This document shows positions 25,291 through 37,233 of a stretch of DNA of 64,000 nt, one piece after another (positions within the stretch are counted from its first letter, which is position 1; each line of letters opens with the position of its first letter). The DNA lies in contig VCJN01002002.1 of the NCBI GenBank assembly GCA_006384855.1, forward strand, positions 248,001-312,000, written 5' to 3'. Origin of the DNA: Tetraselmis striata. Taxonomy: Eukaryota; Chlorophyta; Chlorodendrophyceae; Chlorodendrales; Chlorodendraceae. Made by a program: the position numbers and the translations under genes. The notes below the pieces were generated by a model that searched no databases, was not told the origin of the DNA, and saw nothing but the letters and a program-made list of their open reading frames with translations.

Positions 25291-25906
25291 TGAGATCGGG
25301 TGAGCATGGCTGCGCGGCACACCTCCTGTCGAAACTGCTTTACGTCTGACCCCGGGGAGGTATGCGCAGGGCAGCCGCTCCATGTCAGCCGCAACCGTCG
25401 GACGGGGTCTTTGACAATACATGTGGCCTATTTGCTTGTTGACTATATAACGGAGCGTCGCCTACCCAGGGCTTTCCGTAACTATATCGCTGCCTAATCG
25501 GCCGTCGTAGAGACGCTGCAAGAGTTTCACTGGTGCCAGTCCTGTCCCGGGGGCGGGAAAAACATGTGGCCAATGATTAATGCTCAATCGTTGCCACCAG
25601 GGCGCATAAACCCTGCAACGGACCCCCCGCTCGTCCGGCCACGAAAGTAGAACCTTGATATTGAAGGTAACACCCAATCGCAAGGGATGCGGGAATCCTG
25701 AATTGCAGGTGGACGCAGAGCTCACCAATAAGTCCGTGTCGACGATGATGTTACAGGATGCGCTCGTGGAAACTGCTGTTGTTAAATGGATCGTTATTCG
25801 GCTACTATAGTGCAACTTGCCCGACCGCCCGGCTACCGCCGCGTCGACAGGCGGCTACGGGCAGCGCACATCTATCGCATATCAGTTGAGTGCGTACCGG
25901 CGGGCA

Positions 25907-27394
25907 CTACAGCTCCTCGCCGATCCGGATCGAGGGGCCTCGTCTGATAACCTCTTTGCGGGCCGCCTCGACGGCGGCCACCTGGTTTATTAACAACTCT
26001 GTCCAGACGCGGAAAATGCCGTGCGAGCCAGTGCAGTAGTGCGTGCAGTCGGCGACCTGGATCTTGCCATTCTTGGCGCGGATGCCGGCGTGCTGGTCGT
26101 GCGCCGACAGCGAGACGCCGAAAATACGCAGCTTCGGCATGTCCAGCCCTCGTAGCGCGCGGGTCGCGGCTCTGTTGCGCCAGTACTGGACTGCGTATGC
26201 CTCGCTTCGGGGCACCTGGCTGCACCTGAATCTCGGGATTAGGGTGCGCCCATCCCTGGTGCGGACCTTCTTCAGGTCGGTGAAGCCGCCGCCGAGCCCG
26301 TTGAAGTGCTGCGGCGAGGTCTCGCGCCAGATGGCCAACGGCGGACCTCCCGGCTGCGTCGCCGCCCATCGCGACCAGCCGGATGCGAAGTGCGCCAGGG
26401 CAGTTCTGTACGCCCCTTTCTTCATTTGCGAGTACCACAGGCCCTGGCGAAAGTAGCGCGACTGTGTCAGCAGGATGCACAGTCGAGCGCAATGAGGTGT
26501 GCGGCCCCCATCTCGACCGTCAGCACCTGACAGCGACAGTGCCTCTTCGGCACGCCGCGCATAACTACCTACCAGGTACCGGTATACCTAATCCTGCTGC
26601 GCATCATATAATGTTGTCACACAAATCGCAGCAATAGTAGCACAGTAGAGACAGAGATCTGACATCGAGCTGTCACGCGTTGTAAGGGCATCACCGCGCC
26701 CCAGACGAGATGGGCGAGCAACTGAGCTCTCCCATGACGATAGTACTGGGCTACAGGTTTTAGGGTTTTAGGGTTTGGGACGGGGGTATGACACAGTGAA
26801 ATTCCCACAGTGTACCAATATATTACCCATGGATACTTGATTATATATGGATAGCACTATTATTATCATTCAACTACGGTACAATGTTGCGTCGAATATG
26901 AATAAATAAGGGTCAAAATACATGATCCTCATCTCGTGAATCACGCGACTGCGCCCCCCTGAAGAACTTAAGCAGTCGTAAGTAATTACACACAACAGCT
27001 CCGGGGCACCTGGGTGTCATTACTTGCCCCGCTTGACGACGTTTGGGGCGGGGGGGGGGGGGGGGGGGGGCTACATACACTTAATAGCAATGTAACACAC
27101 ACTAAACCTACAGCAGCAGGAGCATCACGCCATCAAAAGTACAACCGGCGCAACATCAGTGTGTACAGAGATACATGAGGTGAGATGCTGGAGCCTCACC
27201 GCAGCCCGCAGGACATTACCTGCCACCACGGCATATCCGCAAGCCCGTTTCCCTAACGACACTGCTGGTGTTTCTGCACTATGTACTAGATCCGTGTTAA
27301 CTCTAGTAGTTCTTTATGGCATGTAGTTGCCGCCTGAGCAGCCGTATATAGGCATATATGCATGTATATATAAGTCACGTATATATCATATATG

Positions 27395-27435
<41 letters not shown>

Positions 27436-29263
27436 ATGTCATGTCCGGCTCCGCCGCTCCCCCCTTCAGTTCTCTCAGCCCAGCCCCCCCTCGACTACAA
27501 GTTACGGACCCTGCAACCATCCAGCCTTGTCGTCATGAGGATCAAACAGGTTCCTAGCTGCAATAGACACTAACAATCACTAGCGGCACGTGGAACTCCG
27601 GCAATGGTGTCCTACCGTTACAGGGCTTTACTTCTGAGCTCGCAATCTTATAAAAACACATCATTGCAATTGGACTGCAATCGTACGAACAGAGACCGTA
27701 CGAACAGAGGTCCTTTCAAATTAATATAGTAGGACCGTACTCTGTCCTGCATGTATTGATCAAGTCATGCATGCGATCCACAGGCAGCAGCGGGCGAAAA
27801 GCATGTTGCTGTACCAAGCACTGACCAGGGGAGCAGCTAGTCAGCTGTTTATAGGGTTCGTACAAGTAGTGCTCACCCCCCCCCCCCCCCCCCCCAACGC
27901 CCCCCCCCACCCCACTCCCGCTCCCTCAGCCCACGCGCGTTGCCACAGCCCCGGCCACCGATGCTACGCCTGCGCAGATGGCCATCATGTGCCCTCAAGG
28001 GCAGGCCGCCTCACCAGGTTGAACACCACCACATCGCGCCTGTCCAGCTGCGACAGGCACGGCGCGCCGCCGCCCCCCAGCACATCCATCGCCGCGAACA
28101 GGTGGCACACCTCCGCTGCCGCGCGACCGTCCCGGCTTGCCACCCGCGTGCAGGGCAGGGCAGCCCCCGCCCTGCACTCCGCCTCGGGGCCGCCTGCCCC
28201 GCCCTCGCCCGCCCCGGGACGCACAGGCGACAGGCGCCGAAATGGCAGTTGCGTCTGGTTGTAGCCGCGCAGCAGCGACTGCGGGGGCATGGGGCAGGGG
28301 CGCTTCGCTGAGCCTAGACCCCTCTCGCCACGAGCTCCGCACTACTGCCCCGCGGCAGGGTGCGTGCTGCCTACCTTGGTGAGGTAGTCGTGGTGCTGGC
28401 CGCTCACAGAGTCGCCCCACAGAACCAGCCGCCGGCCAGAAAACAACCGCAGGAAGGAGTCTGCCGAGAGCGGCGTGAGCTGGCAGCCGCTGGGCTGGAA
28501 GCGAATGGGGCACTTGGCGCGGCACTGCGGGTGCTTGCGGAGGAGCTCCGCATCGGTCACGCGGTACTGCGGGGGGAGGGGTGGTTGGGAGGGGTTGGCG
28601 CTGCTTGAGTCACAGTGACGCCTCAAAGTATAGACATGGCACCAGATTGTGACGGAATGTGATCAGCGGGGAGGCGGACGAGGTGGGGAGGGGGATGTCA
28701 TAATTATGTAAAATAAGTATTAGCGTCATTGTAAACAGTGAGCCCCTCAGCAACTGGATGTTCTTTGTGCGCCCTGTGCAGCTGCCTAAACTTATATACT
28801 CACTCTCAACATGGGTGCTGCCGACGCACCTTTACAAGAATCCTTATGCAGCTTGCCTGCAACCGATAAGAAGAGAGCCGTAGCTCCGCAACAGTGTTCT
28901 ACAATTGACTTTTGACAGGCAGGGCAGGTTATTATCATTCGCAGTGTTCTAGTCGATAATAACCGCGTCGACGCCCGTATAGATACAAAGTGCTGTGAGC
29001 TTTATTTCAAACAGATGCCGTATGGCCCCTGCATAGCGGCGGTGCTCCTGCTTGCGCACCTGCTGGTTGTCGTCGCCCAATGCCTGGCAGCCCGTTGGTG
29101 GCACGAGAAGCCTGCCGGGCACCTGCCGCGCGCCCGTGCCCCGGTCCGCGGAGTAGCAGTTCGGCAGGTCGTCCCCGTCATGGCGCTGACCGGCTGCCCC
29201 GCCCAGGAGCTGCGCAAGCAGGAGCACCGTCGCCCAGCGGCGCTGGCCGCTCGAGTTCCGCAT
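25907..29263 (-). CDS. TBL/PC-esterase-like secreted protein (4 exons)
   Basis: Likely secretory-pathway acyl (acetyl) esterase or transferase of the trichome-birefringence-like type, acting on glycans. Exons on the minus strand: 29263-29060, 28566-28375, 28278-28015 and 26461-25907, all phase 0, 404 aa. Residues 1-26 form a signal peptide (RRWATVLLLAQLLGGAAG). The GDS motif is at 119-121 in SGRRLVLWGDSVSGQHHDY. The end of exon 3 reads DRRDVVVFNL, the strand that in this family precedes the middle motif. Exon 4 has IWRETSPQHFNG and, at 358-361, the DxxH motif DCTH in VADCTHYCTGSHGIF followed by VWTELL. Both catalytic motifs are therefore present. The start is the ATG just before the signal peptide; an upstream in-frame start at 29386 would spoil it. 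The substrate cannot be read from sequence. TTACA (TGTAA on the gene strand) lies near 25754. Confidence 0.82.
26749..26781 (+). repeat. Telomere-like short tract in TBL intron 3
   Basis: The line reads AGGTTTTAGGGTTTTAGGG then TTTGGG. This is two TTTTAGGG units plus a degenerate one, the chlorophycean telomere form. It is too short to be a telomere and lies inside an intron. Confidence 0.6.
27401..27434 (+). repeat. (TG)n microsatellite in TBL intron 3
   Basis: About 16 TG dinucleotides follow a TATATA-rich stretch. It is intronic and simple-sequence only. Confidence 0.9.
28811..28977 (+). mobile_element. Inverted-repeat short element, family 1, copy in TBL intron 1
   Basis: Begins GGGTGCTGCCGACGCACC and ends GCGTCGACGCCCG. 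The middle has TTTTGACAGGCAGGGCAGG and ATTCGCAGTGTTCTAG, as in the other copies. It is antisense to the host gene. Confidence 0.65.
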
Positions 29264-30638
29264 AGCGCCGCGCCGCGCGCCGCCGTCGCCGGTCAACGGG
29301 GCGGGTAGTGCCCGACGAGGGGAGCAGCTGCACCGCCGTCGCCCACAGCCTGCCGAAGGCCCCAGGCTGCCTATCTGCTGCGGCAATCAAGGCGCAGCGG
29401 CGTGCGGTAGATATGCAGGAAGGACTGTCGCCAGGTTCCTCAGGCCTAGCCTTGCGAGGTGGCGGGTGATCATGTTCTGGCGATGATGCCCTCAACGACG
29501 ACGCGCGCCGACCAGGTAGCGACTATCCCGGTATGGAGATACCGGGTACCTGTCCTCTAATATTTATTTTTACGACTGCTATTGCTATACTCTTGGCCGA
29601 GTGGTGCCCGTACCAGAGAGCCAATACTGCTGCTGAACCGACTTTTAAAATCTTACTTTCTGCTACCCAGCATGCGCGGCAGCACGGCGGTGACGGTGGT
29701 ACAGTTTATGAGCGACAAAATGTATGATATCAATATGACATCTTCCGCTGCTAGCTCATGTAATTATATCAATATGATATTATAATAATCCTTACCTGTA
29801 TCACTAACCCTTCGTCATCATATCATTTAATTATTGTCCCCTATGCTCGTCGTCGTGACCAATGTATATAATAATATAGTATTCGCGGTAAATAGCGACT
29901 ATTTATAGCTAATATAGCGAATAAATACGGGTACATGTACGCTACTATATAAAATTTAAATTATTGTCCTTCTCATTTAAATGAGATCCTTGTCCTCAGA
30001 TAGTGACCATGTGTCTTCCCCCGCCCCTATGATATTCCTAAAGATATGTCTAATCCTTACCCCGTGTGACAAACCCAATTCATGTGTCTTATTCTCGTCG
30101 TCGTGACCAGCAATATTATAGACAATGGTATAGTACTAAATAGCGACGACTAATATAAATACGGGTACCTGTACGCTAATATGTAGTAAATTTAAATTAT
30201 TATCCTTCTCATTTATAATATGGGATCCTTGTCCTCATCTATGTGTCTTTCCCCGCCCTTATTTATGATATGCGTAACGATATCTCTGTAGGTGTGATTA
30301 CATGTGCTAGATCCAACATTAAAGACACTTCCCTATGTCTACAGGTACCCCGTATAACCAAACCCACATCATCATGTGTCGCGCCGCCGGTCGTGATGGG
30401 TGCCAGCTAGGACGGCGAGCGCTAATATCGACACCCTGTATCGCGCGCCGCCGCCCAGGCCCGGTAGTACGAGACGAATCGCCGGCGGAGCTCTATCCAG
30501 CACCCTCCCGCCCGTGGTGGAACCGCCACCACGAACTCACAGCTCTCAACGTCACTATACCTCCCCCCCCTGCCGCCGCCGCGCTACCCGCTCCGCACCC
30601 GACACCCGGCTCACTTGCCGCCCATTGCGCGTATAATT
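29264..30638. other. Divergent spacer between the TBL-like and glutamate kinase genes
   Basis: Both genes start from this 1.4-kb spacer, so it should carry both promoters. I recognise no firm promoter element. Its middle (29787-30300) is AT-rich and duplicated. Confidence 0.5.
29787..30300 (+). repeat. AT-rich tandem duplication, period about 265 bp
   Basis: Two copies start at AATCCTTACC (29787 and 30052). Each runs through CTCGTCGTCGTGACCA, AAATACGGGTAC and TCCTTCTCATTTA to ATGTGTCTT. Similar AT-rich DNA with a GAGCTAGC motif occurs near 40.9, 49.6 and 58.0 kb, so this may be part of a dispersed family. Confidence 0.6.
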
Positions 30639-33600
30639 ATGTCGTCGCCCACACACGCAGACGGGGCTCGTAGCGGCAGGAGCAAGCCGACCGTGGTTCG
30701 CCGCCCCCCCCCCCCCCCCCCCCCCCCCCGTCTCGGCCTCAGCGGCCGAATCCGTGACGCATTATAAACTGAGCCCTGTGCAGCGGGCGCCCGCCTTCAC
30801 TCGACTCAATGGATCGGCACTCCGCAGGTCATCAAGGTCGGGACCTCGAGCCTGGTTGCGCCGGACAACTCGACGCTAAGCATTGGCAACATCGCGCGAC
30901 TGTGTGAAGTGGTGAACTCGCTGCACGTGAAAGGTGAGTAGCCGACAGCCCGCTGCTGGGAGAGGGGCGGGTCGAGGGGGGGGGCGGGGGGGGGGGGGGG
31001 GGGGGGGGGGTCGCTGATCGCCGCGACCTCGTGCCACCCTGCCCCGCGCGTAGGCTACTCGGTGGTTCTGGTGTCCAGCGGCGCGGTTGGCGTGGGCTGC
31101 CAGCGGCTAAAGCTGGCGACCAAGCCGACCAACATGGCGACCAAGCAGGCGCTGGCGGCGGTGGGGCAGCTGCACCTCATGCGCTACTACGACGACTTTT
31201 TCAGCGCTGTCGGCCTGGTGGGAGCCTCGCGCGCCCCAGCGCCGAGCATTGGGTCAATTCGCGCATCGGGCCAGGTGGAAGGGGGCAAGGAGACTGACGG
31301 GTGCCGCCTTGCTGTCTGGGCCGGCCGCGCCGCAGTCGTGCGCGCAGGTGCTGCTCACGCTCGACAACTTTGCCAATCGCGGGCAGTACCTCAACGCGCG
31401 CAACACCTTTGACGAGCTGCTCAAGTTTGGCGTCATCCCCATCGTCAATGAAAACGTGTGGGCGCCCCCGGAGTGCCTCCGCTGCCCCCGCTCCTGCCTC
31501 CCAAATGGCAACCCGATGTGCCGCCAGCTGACATGTGCCCCCACCCCCTCCGCCATGTCCCCTCCCATCCTGGGCTTGTCCACCGCAGGATACCGTGGCG
31601 GTGGAGCAGCTGCGCTTCGGCGACAACGACACGCTGTCGGCGCAGGTGGCGACCGTGCTGCGCGCGGACTGGCTCTTCCTGCTCACCGACGTGGACTGCC
31701 TCTACACTGCCAATCCCAACGTACCCCACCCCATATAACCCCACATCACCCCCCCTCCCCCCCCTGGCGGCGCCCCCCCATCAACACCGTCTAGACCCTC
31801 ACAAGGCGACAACGTTGTCCTCTACTACTGTCCCTGACACATGCTGGGGCGCGCTTGACAGACTAACCCGGACGCCAAGCCCATCAGCGAGGTGCACAAC
31901 GTCATGCAGCTGGAGGTGAAATCCTGCCCCATCTCTCCCAATCGTCCTTCCCCCCGTCAAAGCCCAAAGCATCAGCAAAAATGTTGGGGAGGTGGGGCTG
32001 AGTGCCGAATGGACAAACGCCCGCGCAGGTGGACACCTCAACGAGCGGCACGCAGTGGGGCACGGGCGGCATGGCCACCAAGCTGACGGCAGCGCGGCTA
32101 GCCACCGCCGCGGGCTGTAAGATGGTCATCAGCAACGCCGCCAAGGTGGAGCAGATCCCGCGCATCGTGGCCGGGGAGCCGCTGGGCACTGTGTTCCACC
32201 CGGTGGCCAACGCACTGCGGGGCCGCCGCCGCTGGATCCTCAGCGTGCCCGTCAAGGTGCGGCCCCGCCACTGACGCCCCCCCCCCCCCCCCCCCCCCGT
32301 TTCCCCGATGACCTCTGGGAAGCCTCCACCAAGATTGTACCTGCAGACAGGCTTGAACCCCCATAACAATCCATAACGCCTCCCCCCAAAATATCCCTCA
32401 AACGCACCTGGAGAAGCCTACTCCTGCAAGCGCCCCACCACTACCATGAGCACCACACTCCTACCTACACGCAGCCCCCTACATAAACCACCAGGCAGCC
32501 CCACAAATATGCCCCGCATACCCACCCCAAAGTGCTTCAGAATGGCATCATACTGACGTCATGATAACTGTATAATATGCCCCCAACATTCTCAATAAAC
32601 ACCCCCAAAATCCCGTGCAACACCCCGCCACCAATCACAATCAGACTGCCGCGCCGATGCATACGCCCGAGACGTCAACCATCGCCAGGCACCCCCGCAA
32701 ATATGCCAAGCACAATCCAACCCATAATCATCCGCAACGACATCTGCCATATCCGAAAACATTCTCCAGAAACACCCACAAATATCCCGTGCAACATTAC
32801 CGTCAAGCTTCATTGGACCCGACCAAGGGATATAAACACCAATTTATGTACACGACTACTGTCCAATTAGTTATCACGAGTAATCAGGGGAAAGGCAATT
32901 ATTTGGGGCAAGCAACCAGGTGTTTGTGAATATAATTGCGGGGGGCGCAATGGTGTTTCACAGGCTCACCTTGAGGCCAATTGCATCACCGCACACATGC
33001 CCATCGCAACAAGCATATACGGCTACTGGCAAGGCTAATCCCATCTTCACTATCAGATGGCTCATCGTACAGGAATGCGACTCAATGGCGGCCGGTACGG
33101 TATAATAATGCGGCCTTATGGTAGCGGATAGTTAATTCCAATCACCGGGGCCAATATGAATGCTTGCGGCTGTGACCGGGGGGTGAAAACAATGTTTTGT
33201 GGCGAAATCCGATGGAACGTTACGGTGTACATGCAATACTGTAGCCCGAAACAGAACGATACACCTGTCCACACAGTTAATTACTCAACACAACCTCCCC
33301 AAGCACCCCCAACACACGCGCTGCACCGCCCCGCTACACACCCCGAGCGGGCTGACGCGTGGCTGCGGTGTCTTGCCTGGCCCTGCAGGGGCGGCTGTGC
33401 CTGGATGAGGGCGCCGTGCGCGCGGTGAACAGCCGCCGGAAGAGCCTCTTTGCGGTGGGCGTCCGGGAGGTCATGGGTGCGCTCCCTGCCTTGCCTCCCC
33501 AAACCCCGTATTCGGGCACAGGCGGGTAATTAGGAAGGGGACACGCTGCGTTGCAGCACAGGGCGAGCCGGGGAAGGAGAGGGGGGCGAGGGCCAGGGGG

Positions 33601-35240
33601 TGTGGGGGTGCGGTGGGGGGTAACCTTGCTCCTTTATACCAGGAGAATAAATAAACTATTGAGGTGACTGCTGACCTCAGTCACTCTAGAGAGTATACTT
33701 TTCTCCAGATAGTTACAGCTCCAGGATGGCGTGGGTGACGGAGAGTCCGAGCCAGGGCGGCACAATAGCCTCAGTCACGGCCTTTTTCAGTTGAAAAGGC
33801 CTCGAGAGGGTTCGGCTCAGGGATACTTGTAGACACGACTGGCCGGAGGTGGCACCCCTCAGACATGCGTACATGCCGCATGATCAGTGCCGCCCATATG
33901 TGGTCAAGAGGGGGGCGCAGGCGGCTTGGCTGGTGGTTGAACAGGCTGAGAGCCGAGACCTAGCACAGACCCTAAACTATTGTAGACCCTATCTGGAAAT
34001 TCATGATTCAGTGATATATGAAGCAATAATCAGAAATAATAATAATATAATGTATGCCCTGATGTATCGACAACCCTGGTGCGGATGTCAAGCCCTAGTT
34101 AAACCTTAGCCATTTCTGACCGCCCCACAACGGGCTCGCGGCCTGCTTGCCCGCCAACATATTTGCACACTAATAACACCGATAACGTGGGCGCAGGCGA
34201 CTTCTCCACCGACGACTGCATCAGCCTCTGCGACATGGCGGGCCTGGAGTTTGCGCGCGGGCTGTCCAACTTTAACGTCGCCGAGGCCAAGCTGATCGCC
34301 GGCCATCCCAACGAGGAGCACGACCGTCTGCTCGGCTACTCGGGCAGCGAGTACCTCGTGCACCGGGACAACATCAGCATCCTTCCCTCCAGGTGGGCGC
34401 GGTCGCCGCAGCACCGCACCGCGTGGGCTGGCGGCCCACATTGGAGCAGCGCCTCTCTGCAACCGCCGGACACCCTCTCCCCTTGGGCTGTCTGCTTCAA
34501 TGAACGCACCGTATCCCACCGTAAATACGCTTTGGCTTCGGGGATAATCACTTATCGCGGAAAACCCTTAAACCCTAAAAACCCTACACGCCTAACAACA
34601 CCCCTTGCCCCTCCCCCCCCCCCCCCCCCCCCTCGCCAAATGGGACGAACTAGAGACCGTCAGAACACGTCACAACAAAACACAAATACAACACGGAACT
34701 GTCGCCGCAATAATGTGGCGAACCGCTTTATGGGGTTCGGGACCCCGGCCCCGGGTGTCATCCTACGGGGTGTGCACGAGCGTTGGTGTCATTCTCTTTG
34801 ACGGCGCCGCTTGGCGTTGAGCTGCCCGACAACCCGGGCAATGGAGTCCTCCTTATGTCAGCGCGGCCGGTTCTTTGAAGATGTGTGCAGGTTTATTCGT
34901 GTGGGGTTGCGCACACAGTCGGGACGGGTGCCGACGTCTACCGGATGTGCACCTCTGAAGGTGGTTGGTGCCACATGCACGGAACCGGTGCGCTCATGCT
35001 TACCGTCGTTGGCCGCTCGTTGTTGGCCGCAGGAACACGAGCAGCTTGGAGGTGGACGTGGAAGCAGAGGGCGCGCCGAAGGCACAGGCGGCAGCCGCAG
35101 CCGCTGCGGCGGGGGACAAGGGGGTGGGCGAGGAGGAGGAGGCGCGGCGGCTGAGCCGGGAGCTCAGCCGGGTGTCGCTGTCCCTGATTGAGCAGGCCAA
35201 AATGGAGGTGGACGCGCGCCCGGAGGAGGCCGCCCGCTGA
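30639..35240 (+). CDS. Glutamate 5-kinase with PUA domain (10 exons)
   Basis: Catalyses ATP-dependent phosphorylation of glutamate, the first step of proline synthesis. Exons: 30639-30695, 30828-30933, 31054-31217, 31336-31455, 31589-31720, 31862-31915, 32029-32256, 33389-33476, 34197-34392, 35033-35240; 450 aa, phases consistent. Amino-acid-kinase hallmarks in order: [31 protein letters not shown] (across an exon join), [39 protein letters not shown]. The C-terminal part ([14 protein letters not shown] through [11 protein letters not shown] to YLVHRDNI) is a PUA domain. A low-complexity acidic/alanine tail ends at 35240. No glutamyl-phosphate reductase follows, so this is the bacterial-type free enzyme rather than the plant P5CS fusion. 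Exon 1 (MSSPTHADG to SKPTV) is the least certain: it has a GTTCGC donor but restores the expected KPTVVIKVG. Confidence 0.88.
32410..32830 (+). repeat. Imperfect repeat inside glutamate kinase intron 7
   Basis: ATTCTCAATAAACACCCCCA (about 32588) and ATTCTCCAGAAACACCCACA (about 32760) are both followed by AATCCCGTGCAACA-like sequence. Other pieces (CCCCGCAAATATGCC) recur between them. It is a diverged tandem repeat filling most of a 1.1-kb intron. Confidence 0.45.
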
Positions 35241-37233
35241 CGCCGCTGCGGTTACGCAGCAAATTCGGAGTTTTAACCACCCCGTGCAGCAATTCCCTGG
35301 GCAGCACGGACAGAGGTTAGCTGTCTTCCGGCCCGGCTTTATAAACCCGCATTGGGTCGCCTGGGCATGCTCCTGACATGCAGAGTCAGTTGGAGGCCAT
35401 GGCAACGGAAAGGACAAACGCGCCCGGCCCGGAAACGGTCGCCAGGTTGGGGTGGCGCGAGGGCATCGCGCGCGACCCCGGGAAGCGGGCGCCTCGCGAG
35501 GGCCCTACCTAGGTTGTTGAAGGCCGAGCTACATCGCGGTGTTGAATACGCGCTTGAGGGGCTCCAAATAGCGATTGGGTTCCCCCACAGAGAAAGAGAA
35601 TAAGGGGGGGGGGGGGGGGGGGGGGGGGTTCGCGCCTTGTTTCGGGAGATGCACTGTCCTTGGCAACAGTCCAAAGCCTCGAACTGCTTTCTGATGGCCA
35701 AAGAGTGTCTGCCACACTCCCAAGATCCATCCAAACGTCAATATTGATATCCATCAAAATGCCTTACCTTCATCGAGCCATAAAGTTTTGGGGGCTGTAG
35801 TAGGGCTGACAGTGTGTAGTGTGTAGAGCCAGATGAGGTCAAAGTCACGAAGACAGTTGTGGTCATACAGGAAGTGCACCACCAACAATTGGTTAGTGAG
35901 TGCGCCCGGTGATGAGGGTTGTGACAAGGTTGGGTGTCGGATCCTAGCAACTGGACCTTGAAGCTTTCAAATTTGTTCTCAAGGGGAGGTGAGAAGAAGA
36001 TGTGGCGAATGACGCGAGCCTGAATGCTGGAAACATAGAGAGGAAGGCAGGCTAGAAAAAACATGTAACTGCTTATTAACTTCCCATATTGGGGCTTAAT
36101 ACTGCACTGCGGTTCTGACTCCCTTTAGCGGCCTGCACATTGAGTATGTCATCGAATCTCATCTCTCCGTCCTGAACATCCAACATACCCAATACACTGC
36201 CCGCTACATAGTGTAGCCGTAGCGCAAAGCAACGCATGCAGTTTGGATACGTCCAGCTAAATAAGCAAGCGCAGATACTATATGCCGATGTAAATTATTA
36301 CTGTGGTGGATAGTATTATTCACATCAGTGCAAGCAAGTTTTCATGAATTACCAACCGTTACGGCCGTCGCAGTAGTAGATAGGCATCGACGTCGCGCGC
36401 GTGTCATATATATCGTTGTAGTCGTCAAGCGCAATCCTACAGTTTTCCACGAAAGTCTTCGTAGATAGAAATTTGTGTGCCGTGTATATCCTCGCCTTGA
36501 GGCTCAAGCAACATGTTATTCTTTCTGCCACTGGCACAGCAATGTTGTATTCCACAGTATTCGCGCGCCAAGAAGCGGCTGTCTAGCTTCCGGTTATCAC
36601 AATACAAGGGTGCTTTCCAGCAACAGCAATCCCACGTACACAATATGTCGTTGACATCCACTATATACAACGACTAATGGTACTCTGCTTCCGCCGCGCA
36701 TATTAATAGCAGCAGAACGAGACAGCACGCGGGATCAGCAGCGGCGGGCATCATCAGTCTGAGCAGTAGCGCTAGCAGGCATAAGCAAAAAGCGGCTGGC
36801 GTTGGTTACAACTAAATCAAGCTCGTTCTCTCGACAAGCTTGATTTAGTCTTTACCCAACATCGGGGAAGAGCCCGCCCCTGACCGACCCGCGTAGGGTT
36901 CCGGGACGCTAATATTGCTTGAAGTGCATAGCCCGCCATCCCGCCTTCGCGGCAGTACCGCGTTTGGTGTGTCCGCACCGGTCGCCACCAGCTACCGGCA
37001 CCGCCCCAAGCTTTATCTGCTCAGCTAGTCGCCACATCGTACCAAGCCACAGCTTCACTGAAATATGTTGCTTGCCCAGAGATTGCTTTGCCTTCAGGCC
37101 AGAGGCTCATTGGATTTGTGCTGGTGGAATTACCGCGGTAGAAATTATGGATTGCTTTCGATCAAGGCGTGATGACATGCGCTTGGCTCCACACAATCCG
37201 CCTTGCGCCGAGGCTTCTCACTGCCGCGCCGCC
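35241..37233. other. Convergent spacer between glutamate kinase and channel gene
   Basis: Two genes converge here. A G tract of more than 20 bases lies at about 35605-35628. Short minus-strand frames at 36349-36670 show no motif. A 20-bp inverted repeat (AACTAAATCAAGC and GCTTGATTTAGT) near 36810-36852 could fold into a hairpin. No gene is supported. Confidence 0.45.
36811..36852. repeat. Short inverted repeat in the convergent spacer
   Basis: ACTAAATCAAGCTCGTTCTC is followed by TCGACAAGCTTGATTTAGT. The arms ACTAAATCAAGCT and AGCTTGATTTAGT are perfect complements around a loop of about 14 bases. It lies about 400 bp after the stop of the minus-strand channel gene, so it could be a 3'-end hairpin. 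This is inference only. Confidence 0.4.

Larger units (their letters stand above)
22115..25906. other. Repeat-filled spacer between the GT29 and TBL-like genes
   Basis: No gene is supported. The stretch holds several copies of the second short repeat family (22750-23070, about 23555-23590, 24137-24298), a tandem repeat at about 24880-25290, and unremarkable sequence. A 259-codon minus frame at 24615-25394 spans the tandem repeat and shows no domain, so it is left out. Confidence 0.6.

Noticed and set aside
24615..25394. 259-codon minus-strand frame
   Set aside because: It coincides with the 110-120-bp tandem repeat, is open on both strands, and has no recognisable domain.
25872..26492. 206-codon minus-strand frame overlapping the last TBL exon
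   Set aside because: The alternative frame carries the TBL motifs (WRETSP, DCTH) and a consistent splice phase; this one is its shadow.
36349..36670. Two short minus-strand frames between glutamate kinase and channel
   Set aside because: They overlap in different frames, have no splice-consistent partners and no motif.
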